Shown: positions 1 through 8,301 of the stretch, piece by piece
How positions within the stretch are numbered: the stretch's first letter is position 1
How the letters are laid out: each line of letters starts with the position of its first letter
Assembly (NCBI RefSeq): GCF_013433315.1
Contig: NZ_WXVV01000006.1
Location: 1-64,000 of the forward strand
Origin: Pseudomonas crudilactis
GTDB lineage: Bacteria; Pseudomonadota; Gammaproteobacteria; Pseudomonadales; Pseudomonadaceae
Direction of reading: 5' to 3'
DNA length: 64,000 bases
Program-made: the position numbers and the translations under genes
The notes under the pieces: generated by a model
The model's database searches: none
What the model saw: only the letters and a program-made list of their open reading frames with translations
Told to the model about the DNA's origin: nothing

Positions 1-305
1 AATTCTACAGCGTTACACGCTGCTGTCAACACCTCTTTTTCAACTTCCTTTTGGCTTCGATGACCTGAAGCTACCTGCTGCCGAAACTTACATAACTCAT
101 TGAATCTCAAGTAGTTTTCCGTTTCGACTGCGCCGGAAGTGGGGCGAATTATAGACATCTGAAATCTGCCGTCAACCGTTAATTCCGTTTTTTATCAAAA
201 CCATTGAAAAGCCTGCTTATATATAGACGCATCGTTCGCGAATGCGCAGTATATTGCTCAACACCCAAAATAATACCCAGCTCTTACCTTGGACGATGCC
301 GCGTA
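1..305. other. Intergenic region before the first gene
   Basis: No credible coding sequence is seen here. The stretch is poorer in GC than the genes and lacks a Pseudomonas-like codon pattern. An in-frame TTG at 204 could extend the exporter gene by 34 residues, but that extension has no family-like sequence. The block at about 140-155 (GGGGCGAATTATAG) resembles short motifs I have seen in other Pseudomonas intergenic regions; this is an impression, not a recognised element. Confidence 0.4.
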
Positions 306-1193
306 ATGAATGACCAACCCCGCTCGATTGCCTCAATGCTGTTTCCGGTTGGCCTGCTATTGATCGCCATGGCATCAATCCAGTCCGGCGCATCCTTGGC
401 AAAAAGCATGTTCCCGGTGGTCGGCGCTCAGGGTACGACCACTCTGCGGCTAATCTTCGCCAGCGTGATCATGCTGTTGTTGCTGCGTCCATGGCGAGCG
501 AAGCTGACAGCCAAGTCGTTACGTACGGTCATCGTCTACGGCATGGCGTTGGGCGGCATGAATTTCCTTTTCTATATGTCATTGCGCACAGTTCCACTGG
601 GCATCGCCGTTGCTCTTGAGTTCACTGGCCCGCTGGCAGTCGCTATCTACGCCTCCCGGCGCGCTATCGACTTTCTCTGGATCGGTCTGGCCGCTGCAGG
701 GTTGCTATTGTTGATACCTACAGGAGCAACAACCGCCGGAATCGATCTGGTGGGTGCCGGCTATGCATTGGCGGCTGGCGTCTGCTGGGCACTGTACATT
801 CTGTTCGGCCAGAAGGCCGGTGCTGACAACGGGGTCACGACTGCGGCGTTAGGCGTGATGATCGCGGCGTTGTTCGTGGCTCCCATTGGCATAGTGCACG
901 CCGGCGCCGCGCTATTGACGCCTTCGCTGATTCCGATTGCCATCGGCGTCGCCATCCTGTCCACTGCCCTTCCCTATACCCTGGAAATGGTTGCACTCAC
1001 TCGCATGCCTGCACGCACCTTCGGCACACTGATGAGCATCGAACCGGCGTTCGGTGCGCTCTCCGGCCTGCTGTTTCTCCAGGAATACCTCACGCTGTCA
1101 CAATGGATGGCGATCCTGTGCATTATTCTGGCCTCCGTCGGCGCAACCCTGACTATGGGCAGCACCGCCAAGCCTGCCATTGCGGCAGATTGA
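306..1193 (+). CDS. rhtA: RhtA-type threonine/homoserine exporter (EamA/DMT family)
   Basis: Predicted inner-membrane exporter of the drug/metabolite transporter superfamily, with about ten hydrophobic segments over 295 residues, the same length as E. coli RhtA. Two EamA halves are visible; the first includes a GTTTLRLIFAS segment and the second ends in MSIEPAFGALSGLLFLQE, a typical EamA tail. By homology it would export threonine, homoserine or related amino acids. The ATG at 306 (MNDQPRS) is preferred to the upstream TTG at 204 because the extra residues are not family-like. It is monocistronic and the next gene is a lipoprotein 167 bases downstream. The substrate is inferred from the family only. 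Confidence 0.8.
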   Translation: MNDQPRSIASMLFPVGLLLIAMASIQSGASLAKSMFPVVGAQGTTTLRLIFASVIMLLLLRPWRAKLTAKSLRTVIVYGMALGGMNFLFYMSLRTVPLGIAVALEFTGPLAVAIYASRRAIDFLWIGLAAAGLLLLIPTGATTAGIDLVGAGYALAAGVCWALYILFGQKAGADNGVTTAALGVMIAALFVAPIGIVHAGAALLTPSLIPIAIGVAILSTALPYTLEMVALTRMPARTFGTLMSIEPAFGALSGLLFLQEYLTLSQWMAILCIILASVGATLTMGSTAKPAIAAD

Positions 1194-1360
1194 AACAGGA
1201 TTTGACGAAGGTCTGGTATTTGGCGTTCATATAGGCCATGTTTAGGCCCGCAACCCAATGCCAGGCATGGATTTTTTCGGACAGGGATTTCAAAACGCTT
1301 AAAGCGCAAGCGAATACAGGCAGACCCGAGCGTAGACTCGCGGCCGCTATAAGGACGGGA

Positions 1361-1642
1361 ATGAAACGAATTTTGATACTGATCGCCGTACTCGCAATCG
1401 CGGGCTGCGCGGCGACTTCGAAAACCCAGGTAAAACACGGTAAGAAAGGACTGCATATCAACTGTTCGGGGCTCTCGTCCTCTTGGGACCAGTGCTATAC
1501 CAGCGCTGCCAACGCCTGCGCACCCAAGGGCTATAAGGTCATTGCCAAGTCAGGAGACTCCGTGGAGGAGCCCGGCGACTATCCATTCGGCCTCAATCCC
1601 GCTGGTTATACCAGCCGTAGCATGATCGTCATCTGCAAATAG
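1361..1642 (+). CDS. Small cysteine-containing lipoprotein of unknown function
   Basis: This 93-residue protein starts with a lipoprotein signal (MKRILILIAVLAIAGC), with Cys16 as the lipidated residue, so it should be membrane anchored. The mature part has Cys at about residues 34, 44, 51 and 92, the last one residue from the C-terminus, which suggests disulfides in the periplasm. The ATG at 1361 is chosen over an upstream start at 1238 because it gives a perfect signal peptide behind a GGA-rich ribosome site. It lies tail to tail with the TetR gene, whose stop is at 1644. I do not recognise a function. Confidence 0.75.
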   Translation: MKRILILIAVLAIAGCAATSKTQVKHGKKGLHINCSGLSSSWDQCYTSAANACAPKGYKVIAKSGDSVEEPGDYPFGLNPAGYTSRSMIVICK

Positions 1643-1643
1643 A

Positions 1644-2207
1644 TCACGGCTGCCTGGCGATCTGGCGGCAGATCTCGTCATGGCTGGACGTCAGCACCAC
1701 CCGCTGGATGTCCGGTGTGGCCAGCATACGCGCCACCACCAACGCACCAACGCATTGCGACAGCACTGACCATGCCACGCTGTCACTCTCGAGTATCTGC
1801 GCCCAACTTTCCTGAAGCCGGCAGATCCACAGCTCGGCCTGCTCACGCACCTGGATATCAGAACGGGCGATTTCCGCGCCCAAGGCCGGCAACGCGCAAC
1901 CCGATTCAGGCTGCTCAACATGGGCCATATTCAAATAATGTTTAAGACAGCGCTCCAGACGCTCACGATCCTTCGCGCCCTCGCCTCCCAGTCGCTCGAG
2001 GCTTTGACATAACTCTCGCTCGACAATGGCAGTGAACAACGCATCTTTCGACGAAAAGTGGCTGTAAAACGCCGCACCGCTCAATCCAATAGCCTTCATC
2101 AAACCATCGACGCCCACCGTGGAAAACCCGGAGCGCTTTGCTGACAGCGCGCTGCTCTGCAATAGCTTTTCCCGGGTTTCCAGCTTGTGATTGGCGGAGT
2201 AACGCAT
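1644..2207 (-). CDS. TetR family transcriptional regulator
   Basis: A 187-residue TetR-type regulator. The N-terminal helix-turn-helix is clear: TREKLLQSSALSAKRSGFST, then VDGLMKAIGLSGAAFYSHFSSKD, which is the usual TetR recognition helix ending. The C-terminal part is a variable helical ligand-binding domain. The ATG at 2207 (MRYSANHK) is preferred to an upstream start at 2255, which would run through the operator. It is divergent from the SDR gene at 2299 and two operator-like decamers lie between them, so it probably represses the SDR/isomerase pair and itself. The inducer is unknown. Confidence 0.85.
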   Translation of the reverse strand: MRYSANHKLETREKLLQSSALSAKRSGFSTVGVDGLMKAIGLSGAAFYSHFSSKDALFTAIVERELCQSLERLGGEGAKDRERLERCLKHYLNMAHVEQPESGCALPALGAEIARSDIQVREQAELWICRLQESWAQILESDSVAWSVLSQCVGALVVARMLATPDIQRVVLTSSHDEICRQIARQP

Positions 2208-2255
2208 GTATTTGCCCTCGAATCGACTGCCTTGACGTTGTCTGGATCCTAGCAT

Positions 2256-2280
2256 AACGTTCGTTCACTTAACGATCGTT
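2256..2280. promoter_or_regulatory. Candidate TetR operator, two AACGNTCGTT decamers
   Basis: AACGTTCGTT (2256-2265) and AACGATCGTT (2271-2280) are near-identical decamers with starts 15 bp apart. The second is a perfect palindrome. They sit between the divergent TetR and SDR starts, 19 bp before the SDR ATG, as expected for a TetR dimer-pair site. Confidence 0.55.
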
Positions 2281-2298
2281 TGATAAAGGGGCTCACCC

Positions 2299-3027
2299 AT
2301 GAATAACAAGAAGGTCGTATTGGTTGTCGGCGCTGGTGATGCCACGGGCGGCGCGATTGCCAAGCGTTTTGCCAAGGAAGGATTCATAGCCTGCGTCACC
2401 CGCCGCAGCGCCGACAAATTGCAGCCACTGGTGCACGCGATCAAGGCTGAAGGCGGCGAAGCCCACGGCTTTGCCTGCGATGCGCGCAAGGAAGAAGACG
2501 TCACCGCGCTGATTGAAGACATCGAAACTCGCGTCGGTCCGATCGAAGCCTTTGTGTTCAATATCGGCGCCAACGTGCCGTGCAGCATTCTTGAAGAAAC
2601 CGCGCGCAAGTATTTCAAGATTTGGGAAATGGCCTGTTTCTCCGGTTTCCTCAATGCTCGTGAAGTGGCCAAACGCATGGTCACGCGCAATCGCGGCACG
2701 ATTCTTTTCACCGGTGCCACCGCCGGACTTCGCGGCGCTTCCGGATTCGCCGCATTCGCCGGCGCCAAGCACGGTATTCGCGCACTGGCGCAAAGCATGG
2801 CGCGGGAACTGGGGCCAATGAACATCCACGTCGCCCATGTGGTGGTCGACGGCGCCATTGACACCGATTTCATTCGCAACAGTTTCCCCGAGAAGTACGC
2901 CACCAAAGATCAGGATGGCATACTCAATCCCGAGCACATCGCCGAGAACTACTGGTATCTGCACAGTCAGCCACGGGATGCCTGGACGTTCGAGCTGGAC
3001 CTGCGTCCCTGGAACGAACGCTGGTAA
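2299..3027 (+). CDS. SDR family oxidoreductase lacking the usual catalytic Tyr
   Basis: A 242-residue Rossmann-fold protein of the short-chain dehydrogenase family. The nucleotide-binding loop is GAGDATGGAIA (residues 11-21), a variant of TGxxxGIG, and the FNIGAN segment (88-92) matches the NNAG motif. At the active site the usual Tyr-x3-Lys appears as Phe153-AGA-Lys157, and the usual Ser motif reads TGATAG (138-143), so the standard proton-relay Tyr and Ser are absent. It begins after a good AAGGGG ribosome site and is followed 33 bases later by the isomerase, probably as one operon under the divergent TetR regulator. The substrate is unknown; a non-redox or atypical role is possible. Confidence 0.8.
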   Translation: MNNKKVVLVVGAGDATGGAIAKRFAKEGFIACVTRRSADKLQPLVHAIKAEGGEAHGFACDARKEEDVTALIEDIETRVGPIEAFVFNIGANVPCSILEETARKYFKIWEMACFSGFLNAREVAKRMVTRNRGTILFTGATAGLRGASGFAAFAGAKHGIRALAQSMARELGPMNIHVAHVVVDGAIDTDFIRNSFPEKYATKDQDGILNPEHIAENYWYLHSQPRDAWTFELDLRPWNERW

Positions 3028-3060
3028 GCCCTCCATAACAATAACGACAGAGACGCGAAA

Positions 3061-3657
3061 ATGACCAAAACCGTGGAGTTCTATTTCGACCTTGGCAGCC
3101 CTGCCACCTACCTGGCCTACACCCAATTACCAAAGATCTGCGCCGCGACGGGCAGTGAGCTGATCTACGTTCCAATGTTGCTCGGTGGTGTATTCAAGGC
3201 AACCGGCAACGCATCCCCGGCGATGATTCCGGCGAAGGGTCGGTATATGTTTGAGGATCTGGACCGCTACGCGAAACGCTACGGGGTGCCGCTGAAATTC
3301 AATCCGCATTTCCCGATCAACACTCTGATGTTGATGCTTGCGGTTACCGGCATCCAGTTGCGCCAACCAGCACGCTTTCAGGCGTTTATCGATTGTCTGT
3401 TCACGGCGCTATGGGTTGAAGGATGCAGCCTCGACGACCCCGCTACCGTCGCCGCCGTGCTGAGCGAACACGGCTTCGATCCGCAGGAAGTGTTAGCGCT
3501 GACCAATGACGAATCCGTCAAAGCAAAGCTCAAGGAGAACACCGAAATCGCGGTTAAACGCGGTGTGTTCGGGGCACCCAGTATGTTTATCGGCAATCAG
3601 CTGTTCTTCGGCCAGGATCGGCTCGACTTCGTTGAGGAAGCCTTGCGCCAAGGCTAA
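3061..3657 (+). CDS. 2-hydroxychromene-2-carboxylate isomerase family protein (DsbA-like fold)
   Basis: A 198-residue member of the HCCA isomerase / GST-kappa family. The N-terminus EFYFDLGSPATYLAY is diagnostic, with Ser13 in the position of the glutathione-activating serine. The C-terminal GVFGAPSMFIGNQLFFGQDRL segment, with its cis-proline loop, is also typical. Characterised relatives isomerise aromatic-degradation intermediates using glutathione, but many Pseudomonas copies have no assigned substrate. It is the second gene of the small TetR-controlled SDR operon and ends facing the aminopeptidase gene across a strong hairpin. Confidence 0.8.
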   Translation: MTKTVEFYFDLGSPATYLAYTQLPKICAATGSELIYVPMLLGGVFKATGNASPAMIPAKGRYMFEDLDRYAKRYGVPLKFNPHFPINTLMLMLAVTGIQLRQPARFQAFIDCLFTALWVEGCSLDDPATVAAVLSEHGFDPQEVLALTNDESVKAKLKENTEIAVKRGVFGAPSMFIGNQLFFGQDRLDFVEEALRQG

Positions 3658-3663
3658 GCGATC

Positions 3664-3691
3664 ATTCAGGCGCTGCTAACAGCGCCTGAAT
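3664..3691. terminator. Bidirectional terminator-like hairpin
   Basis: A perfect 12-bp stem (ATTCAGGCGCTG) with a CTAA loop lies between two convergent genes ending at 3657 and 3701. There is no long T tract on either strand, so it may act as a weak or barrier terminator. Confidence 0.6.
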
Positions 3692-3700
3692 TGCAACGGA

Positions 3701-5509
3701 TCAGATAGCGACAGTGCGGGTATTCAACCATTCCAGCGCAGCACCCTCAAGCAATGGACTCAAGCGCTCACGCACTTGCGCGTGGTAGTCGTTGAACCAC
3801 TGTTTCTCTTCCTCCGTCAGCAGCGCCGGCAGCAGGCAACGCGTGTCGATCGGGCACAGCGTCAAGGTTTCAAACTTGAGGAACTCACCGAATTCGCTGC
3901 TGCCCGCCTCGCGATTCATCGCCAGGTTCTCGATACGCACGCCCCAACGACCCGGACGGTAGGTGCCTGGCTCGATCGAAGTAATCATCCCCGGCTGCAT
4001 GGCCGTTTGCGGCGCAGGCGCGGCCTGGTAGGCAATGACCTGTGGCCCCTCGTGAACGTTGAGGAAGTAGCCAACACCGTGACCGGTGCCATGACCGTAA
4101 TCCACGCTGTCGGCCCAGATCGGCGCGCGGGCAATGGCGTCCAGCAGCGGCGACAGAATGCCTTTCGGGAACTGCGCTCGCGACAGGGCAATCACGCCCT
4201 TCAACACCCGCGTGCAATCGCGCTTCTGCTCTTCGGTCGGTGTACCGACCGGCACCATCCGCGTGATATCCGTGGTGCCGCCCAGGTATTGGCCGCCCGA
4301 GTCGATCAGCAGCAAGCCGTCACCCTCGATGACTGCGTGTTCTTCTTCGGTCGCGTGGTAATGCGGCATCGCGCCATTGGCGTTGAACGCGGCGATGGTG
4401 TTGAAGCTCAGCGAGACATAATCCGGACGACGCTCGCGAGCAGCCGTGAGCTTCTCGTCGATGGTCAGTTCGGTAATGCGCTCGCGGCCCCAGGCCGATT
4501 CCAGCCAGGCAAAAAACTCGCACAGCGCGGCGCCGTCCTGCTCCATCGCTTGGCGGATGTGCCGAGCATCGGCTTCACTTTTCTGCGACTTGGCCAACGT
4601 GGTCGGGTTCAAGCCTTCGACCAGTTTCACACCGCTGTCGAGGTTATCCAGCAAACCGCTGGTCACTCGCGCCGGGTCCACCAGCAGGCTCGCGCCACTC
4701 GGCACGGCACGTAGGGCATCGGCGACTTCGCTGTAATCACGCAGCGTCACGCCGTCCGTCTCGAGCACCGCGCGCAAATCCGCGTCAACCTTGCTCAACG
4801 CTACGAACAAAGTGGCCTGCTGCTGACCGATCAACGCAAATGAAACAAACACCGGGTTGAACGACACATCGCCGCCGCGCAGGTTGAACAGCCAGGCAAT
4901 GTCATCCAGGGTGGCGATGAAATGCCAGTCAGCGCCCCGCTCTTGCAAGGTTTCGCGCAGTTTGGCGAGTTTTTCGCCACGGCTGACCGTCGCTTGTGGT
5001 GGCAGATGCTGATAGATCGGTGCATTCGGCAGGCTTGGACGATCACTCCAGACTTCTTGCAGCAGATCGATGTCGGTACGCAGACGTGCACCGCGTGCTT
5101 CCAGTTTGCTGCTCAGGGTACGCGCCGATGCCACGGCCATCACCGCACCGTCAACCGCGACCACGCCACCTTCCGGTGTCTTCTCGGCCAGCCAGTCCAG
5201 CGGGCTCGGCTGACCCGGTTGCAATTTGACCAGTTCAATGCCGCTGCCCTTGAGCTCCTTGGTCGCCTGTTCCCAGTAACGACTGTCGGCCCAGACGCCG
5301 GCGAAATCAGCGGTGACAATCAAAGTGCCAACCGAACCATGGAAGCCCGACAACCACTGCCGGCCCTGCCAGTAACCCGGCAGATACTCCGACAAATGCG
5401 GGTCGGCGGACGGCACCAGCAGTGCGTGAATGCCTTCGCGGCACATCAGTTCGCGGGTGTGCGCCAGGCGCTGGGGCACCGATCCGTCGGTCGAGGTCTG
5501 GGTACTCAT
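3701..5509 (-). CDS. Long-form Xaa-Pro aminopeptidase (M24B, APP1-like)
   Basis: A 602-residue cytosolic metallopeptidase that removes an N-terminal residue preceding proline. The length and three-domain layout match the eukaryote-like long aminopeptidase P rather than the 440-residue E. coli PepP. The creatinase-fold catalytic domain is in the C-terminal half, with metal-ligand motifs DSGGQYLGGTTDITR, GHGTGHGVG, TSIEPG and ENL in order. The second of two adjacent ATGs (5509) is chosen because it lies 5 nt after AGGAG; the first is only 2 nt away. The cysteine desulfurase gene lies 56 bases upstream on the same strand, so co-transcription is possible. Confidence 0.85.
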   Translation of the reverse strand: MSTQTSTDGSVPQRLAHTRELMCREGIHALLVPSADPHLSEYLPGYWQGRQWLSGFHGSVGTLIVTADFAGVWADSRYWEQATKELKGSGIELVKLQPGQPSPLDWLAEKTPEGGVVAVDGAVMAVASARTLSSKLEARGARLRTDIDLLQEVWSDRPSLPNAPIYQHLPPQATVSRGEKLAKLRETLQERGADWHFIATLDDIAWLFNLRGGDVSFNPVFVSFALIGQQQATLFVALSKVDADLRAVLETDGVTLRDYSEVADALRAVPSGASLLVDPARVTSGLLDNLDSGVKLVEGLNPTTLAKSQKSEADARHIRQAMEQDGAALCEFFAWLESAWGRERITELTIDEKLTAARERRPDYVSLSFNTIAAFNANGAMPHYHATEEEHAVIEGDGLLLIDSGGQYLGGTTDITRMVPVGTPTEEQKRDCTRVLKGVIALSRAQFPKGILSPLLDAIARAPIWADSVDYGHGTGHGVGYFLNVHEGPQVIAYQAAPAPQTAMQPGMITSIEPGTYRPGRWGVRIENLAMNREAGSSEFGEFLKFETLTLCPIDTRCLLPALLTEEEKQWFNDYHAQVRERLSPLLEGAALEWLNTRTVAI

Positions 5510-5565
5510 CATGTCTCCTGCTAATCACTTCATCGTTATTGTTCGTAGCCGTTGGGGCGGCTCGT

Positions 5566-6732
5566 TTAAAGCCCTGTCGCCCAGAATGCCGGAGCACTGG
5601 CGCAGGCGGTCTTGATCAGTTGAACAGCCTTGTCGATATCTTCGGCGGTGGTGAAGCGGCCGAGGCTCAGCCGAATGGTGCGACCGGCCAGATGTGCGTC
5701 GTGTCCCAGCGCCAACAACACGTGGGATGGCGCATTACTCGCCGAGTTGCAGGCCGAGGTCGCGGAAAACGCGATCGAATGACTCAACGCCGCGCTGTTG
5801 AATTCGCCTTCGCTGAAGGTCAGGCTCAAGGTGTGCGGGATGCGTTGAGTGGCGCAGCCATTGAGACGGACGCCCGGCAGGCTGAGCAGTTGCTCGAGCA
5901 AGCGCTCACGCAATTCGACGATGGTTTTTTTCTCGGCCTCGAAGGCCTCGGCGGCCAAGGCAAACGCTGCGCCCATGCCGGCAATCTGGTGCGTCGCCAA
6001 GGTTCCGGAGCGCAAGCCGCCCTCGTGCCCACCGCCATGAATCTGCGCCTGTAAACGCTGTTGCGCGCGTGGGCCGACGTACAGCGCGCCGATGCCTTTG
6101 GGGCCGTAAAGTTTGTGCGCCGAAAACGACATCAGATCCACTGGCCATTGCTGCAGATCGATGGCCACTTTACCGGCGCCTTGCGCCGCGTCGACATGGA
6201 ACAACGCCTCGCGACTGCGCACCACATCGCCAATTGCTTGAACATCGTTGACCGTGCCCAACTCGTTGTTGACCAGCATCAGCGACACCAGAAAGGTGTC
6301 CTCACGCATGGCTTCACTGACTGCTTGCGGGGTGATCAGGCCATTGGCGTCCGGCACCAGATAGGTTACGGCGATGCCGGCGTCCTGCAATTGGCGGGCG
6401 GTATCGAGGATCGCTTTGTGTTCAATCTGGCTGGTGATGATGTGGCCGCCGGATACCCCGCGCGCCTGAGCTACGCCTTTGAGGGCGAGGTTATTGGACT
6501 CGGTGGCACCGGAGGTCCAGACAATCTGCTGGGCTTGCGCGCCCACCAGTTCGGCGACCTGCCCGCGGGCCTGCTCGACCGTCTGCCGGGCCTGCTGGCC
6601 AAACGCATGGGAGCTGGAAGCCGGGTTGCCAAAATTACCGTGAAACCCCAGACACTCGATCATCACCTGGATGACCCGCTCGTCAACCGGGGTGGTGGCG
6701 GCGTAATCGAAATACAACGGACGTGTGTTCAT
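5566..6732 (-). CDS. Cysteine desulfurase (NifS/IscS family)
   Basis: A 388-residue PLP enzyme that would take sulfur from cysteine to give a protein persulfide and alanine. The start YFDYAATTPVDERV, the PLP lysine in SFSAHKLYGPKGIGALYV and the C-terminal active-site Cys in SATSACNSASNAPSHVL mark the NifS/IscS class. No iscU, iscA or hscA is nearby, so this is a stand-alone paralogue rather than the main Fe-S assembly desulfurase. The genes around it (aminopeptidase, LysE exporter) do not point to a sulfur acceptor. The LysE gene upstream is separated by about 205 bases with nothing recognisable in them. Confidence 0.85.
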   Translation of the reverse strand: MNTRPLYFDYAATTPVDERVIQVMIECLGFHGNFGNPASSSHAFGQQARQTVEQARGQVAELVGAQAQQIVWTSGATESNNLALKGVAQARGVSGGHIITSQIEHKAILDTARQLQDAGIAVTYLVPDANGLITPQAVSEAMREDTFLVSLMLVNNELGTVNDVQAIGDVVRSREALFHVDAAQGAGKVAIDLQQWPVDLMSFSAHKLYGPKGIGALYVGPRAQQRLQAQIHGGGHEGGLRSGTLATHQIAGMGAAFALAAEAFEAEKKTIVELRERLLEQLLSLPGVRLNGCATQRIPHTLSLTFSEGEFNSAALSHSIAFSATSACNSASNAPSHVLLALGHDAHLAGRTIRLSLGRFTTAEDIDKAVQLIKTACASAPAFWATGL

Positions 6733-6937
6733 AAAAGACTCGCAGAGCGTGTTCCGGGATCAGGAGGCTCGTGTCTGCAAACGGCACGGCGCAGCCTTGT
6801 GAGCTGCGCGTCGGTTCGAGAGCGTCATCAATACCTGATCGGATGCCGTTAAAGAAGAACAACTTCATTTAAAAGTGCGTAGGAACGCTCCTGAAGCCGA
6901 GCTTAACAGGCATCCGGCCTGCGGTTGAAGCGATGCG

Positions 6938-7552
6938 TCAGCTAAAGCTTTCGAGAAGTAACGGGTACAGCGAAATCACCAGCAATGCGGCCATGCCCCA
7001 GTTGAACACGCGCAACCAGCGCGGATCCTTCAGCACATTGCGCAACAACGTCCCGCAGGCGGCCCAGACGCCGACGCTCGGCAGGTTGATGATGGCGAAC
7101 ACTGCAGCAATCACCACGACATTGGTGAAGTAGCCCTGCATCGGCGTGTACGTGCTGATGGCGCCGATGGCCATGATCCAGGCTTTGGGATTGACCCACT
7201 GAAAGGCAGCGGCGCCGAGATAGCTGATCGGCTTCGCCTCGCCTTCGGCGCTGTCGCCGACAGGCCCCGAGTGAGCGATTTTCCACGCCAGATACAGCAG
7301 ATACGCCGCGCCGACATAGCGCAGAACCGTATAGAGAATCGGGTAGGTCTGAAACACCGCGCCGAGGCCAAAGCCCACGGCCACCACCAGAACGAAAAAG
7401 CCACAGGTAATTCCGAGCATATGCGGGATGGTGCGGTTGAAGCCAAAATTCACCCCCGATGCCAGCAACATGGTGTTGTTCGGCCCCGGCGTAATCGAGG
7501 TGACAAGGGCAAACAGGGCAAAGCCCAACCGCAGGTCAAGCGAGAGGTTCAT
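6938..7552 (-). CDS. LysE/RhtB family amino acid exporter
   Basis: A 204-residue inner-membrane protein with about six hydrophobic segments. The family signature near the N-terminus is clear: FALVTSITPGPNNTMLLASG, followed by GFNRTIPHMLGITCGF. The middle FQWVNPKAWIMAIGAI segment is also conserved in LysE/RhtB proteins. The ATG at 7552 (MNLSLDLR) is preferred to a TTG three codons upstream. By homology it exports a basic or neutral amino acid or a metabolite analogue; the substrate cannot be read from the sequence. Confidence 0.85.
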   Translation of the reverse strand: MNLSLDLRLGFALFALVTSITPGPNNTMLLASGVNFGFNRTIPHMLGITCGFFVLVVAVGFGLGAVFQTYPILYTVLRYVGAAYLLYLAWKIAHSGPVGDSAEGEAKPISYLGAAAFQWVNPKAWIMAIGAISTYTPMQGYFTNVVVIAAVFAIINLPSVGVWAACGTLLRNVLKDPRWLRVFNWGMAALLVISLYPLLLESFS

Positions 7553-7653
7553 GGCAGGCAATCCATCAGGGTCATTCAGGTGTTGACCCTATCCCACGCC
7601 GCCCGGCAAGCCCACGGACAGTTGGGTAAAACTTCCAGCAGTACAGTTTGTTT

Positions 7654-7911
7654 TCAGCTAGGACGACCGTGCAGCTGTACGGCACGTTCGGCGCTCATTT
7701 CAGCTTTTTTGTCGAACCGGGTCTGACCGAGCAGTTGGGCTTTTTTCGCGTGGTATTCATCGAAAGACAAGCCGCTGCGGTTCAGTGCTTCCATCGCCAA
7801 TTCGCGGGATTCTTCATCGGTGTAAGGGCGCAGCTCCGGCGAAACATGTCCGGCACAACCGGCGAGCACGGAGACAGCGAGCAACAGGGAAACAGTCAGT
7901 AAACGATTCAT
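7654..7911 (-). CDS. Small lipoprotein of unknown function
   Basis: An 85-residue protein with a type II signal peptide: MNRLLTVSLLLAVSVLAGC, lipidation at Cys19. The rest is a short, charged, probably helical segment rich in Glu, Arg and Lys. The start follows AGGAC at good spacing. It is divergent from the msu operon promoter region. No known family was recognised. Confidence 0.75.
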   Translation of the reverse strand: MNRLLTVSLLLAVSVLAGCAGHVSPELRPYTDEESRELAMEALNRSGLSFDEYHAKKAQLLGQTRFDKKAEMSAERAVQLHGRPS

Positions 7912-8114
7912 GGGAGCGTCCTGGCGAGCAATGGGGAGTCGATGGACAAAGGCTACGCCCGGGCACGCTCACGCAGAAATCAACGCTTTCAATAGTGGCT
8001 ATCAGGAATTCGACACAAAATGCCGCATATCTCCTAACGATCTATAAATATCAATTAACGTTCTTTTACGGAATAACAAACTGCCTTTATAACTCCATCC
8101 ATGCGCTGCGCACT

Positions 8115-8135
8115 GTTGCTCCAGCAACTGTTGCT
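8115..8135. promoter_or_regulatory. Candidate upstream activator site for the msu sigma-54 promoter
   Basis: Three alternating half-sites, GTTGCT-CC-AGCAAC-T-GTTGCT, form two overlapping palindromes about 95 bp upstream of the -24 element at 8229. Enhancer-binding proteins of the SfnR class use distant palindromic sites, so this is a candidate SfnR site. The assignment is by position and symmetry only. Confidence 0.4.
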
Positions 8136-8228
8136 CAGCCAACACTGAATCAGCAAAGCGCCCCGCTACTCACAGGGGCGAACGCCACGCTGACGCTCAA
8201 CGCCTTTTAAACCGGGGCTTCCAGGAAT

Positions 8229-8244
8229 TGGTACAGCGTTTGCT
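8229..8244 (+). promoter_or_regulatory. Sigma-54 (RpoN) promoter of msuEDC
   Basis: TGGTACAGCGTTTGCT matches the -24/-12 consensus TGGYACR-N4-TTGCW. The invariant GG (8230-8231) and GC (8242-8243) are separated by exactly 10 nt. It lies 57 bp before msuE, whose cluster ends with the sigma-54 activator gene sfnR. The region 7912-8228 upstream has no gene and is AT-richer than its surroundings. Confidence 0.8.
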
Positions 8245-8301
8245 CAGACCCGGTGACTCATTCACTGCTCGCTGAGCAACTGTTGAAAAAAGGAACTGAT
8301 C

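Noticed and set aside
5422..6852. Two plus-strand ORFs (5422-6054 and 6061-6852) opposite the desulfurase and aminopeptidase genes
   Set aside because: They are complements of well-conserved enzymes and show no domain.
7785..8210. Plus-strand ORF over the msu control region
   Set aside because: It starts inside the antisense of a real lipoprotein gene and continues through AT-rich promoter sequence with no coding signal.
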